The translations under genes and the position numbers were made by a program. The notes beneath the pieces were generated by a model. It did not search any database. It saw nothing but the letters and a program-made list of their open reading frames with translations, and was not told the origin of the DNA. A stretch of DNA of 64,000 nucleotides from NCBI GenBank assembly GCA_026315105.1, contig CM048751.1, positions 334,520,649 to 334,584,648 on the forward strand, in the 5' to 3' direction. This document shows, piece after piece, positions 63,357-64,000 of the stretch; within the stretch, counting starts at the first letter, position 1, and every line of letters starts with the position of its first letter. This DNA comes from Locusta migratoria. Taxonomy: Eukaryota; Arthropoda; Insecta; Orthoptera; Acrididae.

Positions 63357-64000
63357 GCACGTCATCAAAGCTTAAGAGCTGCCAGTACCTCGTCTCTTAC
63401 ATTCCAAACATTAATTCATCAGGAATTATCAATACTTATTACAGTTCCGACCGTAATTGCTAGTAATTTACATTTTCCGTTGTCTAAGTCAAAACTTGCT
63501 GTTAGATAAACTTACAGGCCATTACCGGAATGTATCAGCAGATTAATTTCATGTAACCTTGTTCCCCTTCTGTAGCTCAACGCATGTCATGATTCACTGC
63601 CGTACGAAGATTCATGTCTGTTCCTAGTACTATTCGATTTCTCCTGGGTGGAGTGACAGAAAATCCCCACACGGTACCAAGTAATCGCTTCCAAGGAGGT
63701 ACTTGACCGAAACTTGGTCACGAAACTGTATCTTAAGTGAGTATTGTGATGGTTCTGATCGTACGATGGTCTGATTATGGTACAACGTACTAAAAAGAGG
63801 CAGTCATTAGACAAGGTAAATTTAGAGCTGCAGGAAAAAAAGGAAATACGACTTCTTCTGACGAAATAAATCTTCTGAAGTTACATCTCAGAAAAATAAA
63901 AACAGTTGTATACAAAGAAGTATTCTTACAAATCCTAGGAACTCACTTAAAGACAACAGTAACAATAAAACCATGTACGATCATCGTATAGCGAAAGACC
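63357..64000. other. Unassigned to window end
   Basis: No recognised feature. Confidence 0.3.

Overview
This is eukaryotic, repeat-dominated DNA, almost certainly from an insect with a very large genome. The best guess is an orthopteran (locust or grasshopper, possibly Schistocerca). The reason is many copies of a tRNA-headed SINE that closely resembles, from memory, the abundant locust SINE, together with layered LINE, Penelope, mariner/Tc1, piggyBac and Helitron remnants. No operon, complete host gene, functional tRNA or CRISPR array is visible. The only convincing piece of a host gene is one short, GC-rich internal exon at 57577-57778 (+), with flanking splice signals, that looks like part of a multi-pass receptor.

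Names used below. LINE-A: 3' end carries an ATGTAG-type repeat. LINE-B: related to A; one copy keeps an open RT reading frame. LINE-C: (ATT)n tail. LINE-D: Tx1/L1-like, two ORFs, poly(A) tail. LINE-E: 3' end ACAACAACA. LINE-F: another jockey/CR1-like family. SINE-a and SINE-b: two subfamilies with a Leu/Ser-type tRNA head and a body ending near ACATTTGAACATTTG. SINE-T: tRNA-Thr(AGT)-like head. Lineage names come from remembered motifs, not from searches.

Layout. 0-7 kb: LINE-A and LINE-B fragments, a Helitron helicase remnant split by a SINE, a decayed tandem repeat, and an inverted LINE-B split by a Penelope-like element (PLE). 7-10.5 kb: a mariner with two insertions, then a piggyBac-type MITE. 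11-18 kb: an old LINE-D copy broken up by a foldback, LINE-E, a PLE and a Tc1-like element. 19-23 kb: a LINE scrap, a Helitron-like element and a PLE with inverted arms. 23.5-30 kb: LINE-B with a 689-codon open frame, SINEs, LINE-E and LINE-C. 31.3-37.1 kb: a nearly full-length LINE-D (31651-36776) between 331-bp direct repeats. 37-41 kb: tRNA-SINE palindrome, foldback, LINE-F, a PLE holding a SINE heterodimer, and LINE-E. 42.5-46.4 kb: a jockey RNase H remnant and two piggyBac-like elements. 47-50 kb: a mariner-like element and a Helitron. 50-52.4 kb: a mosaic insertion of SINE, 5S rRNA, LINE-D and tRNA pieces, then LINE-A with nested insertions. 53-64 kb: SINEs, LINE-A, the host exon, a second tRNA-SINE palindrome, a PLE tail, a MITE and a Tc1-like remnant.

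Most unusual signal: poly(A) or A-rich tails, two of them belonging to Tx1-like LINE-D copies, join tRNA-derived sequence in the D-loop (around G18-G19, the 3' end of the pol III A-box) in three different tRNA-derived SINE families. In the mosaic at 50-51 kb, two further short tRNA pieces lie between A-runs and also begin at the D-loop. This suggests a LINE lineage that integrates at the D-loop of tRNA-like sequences and may carry short traces of earlier target sites.
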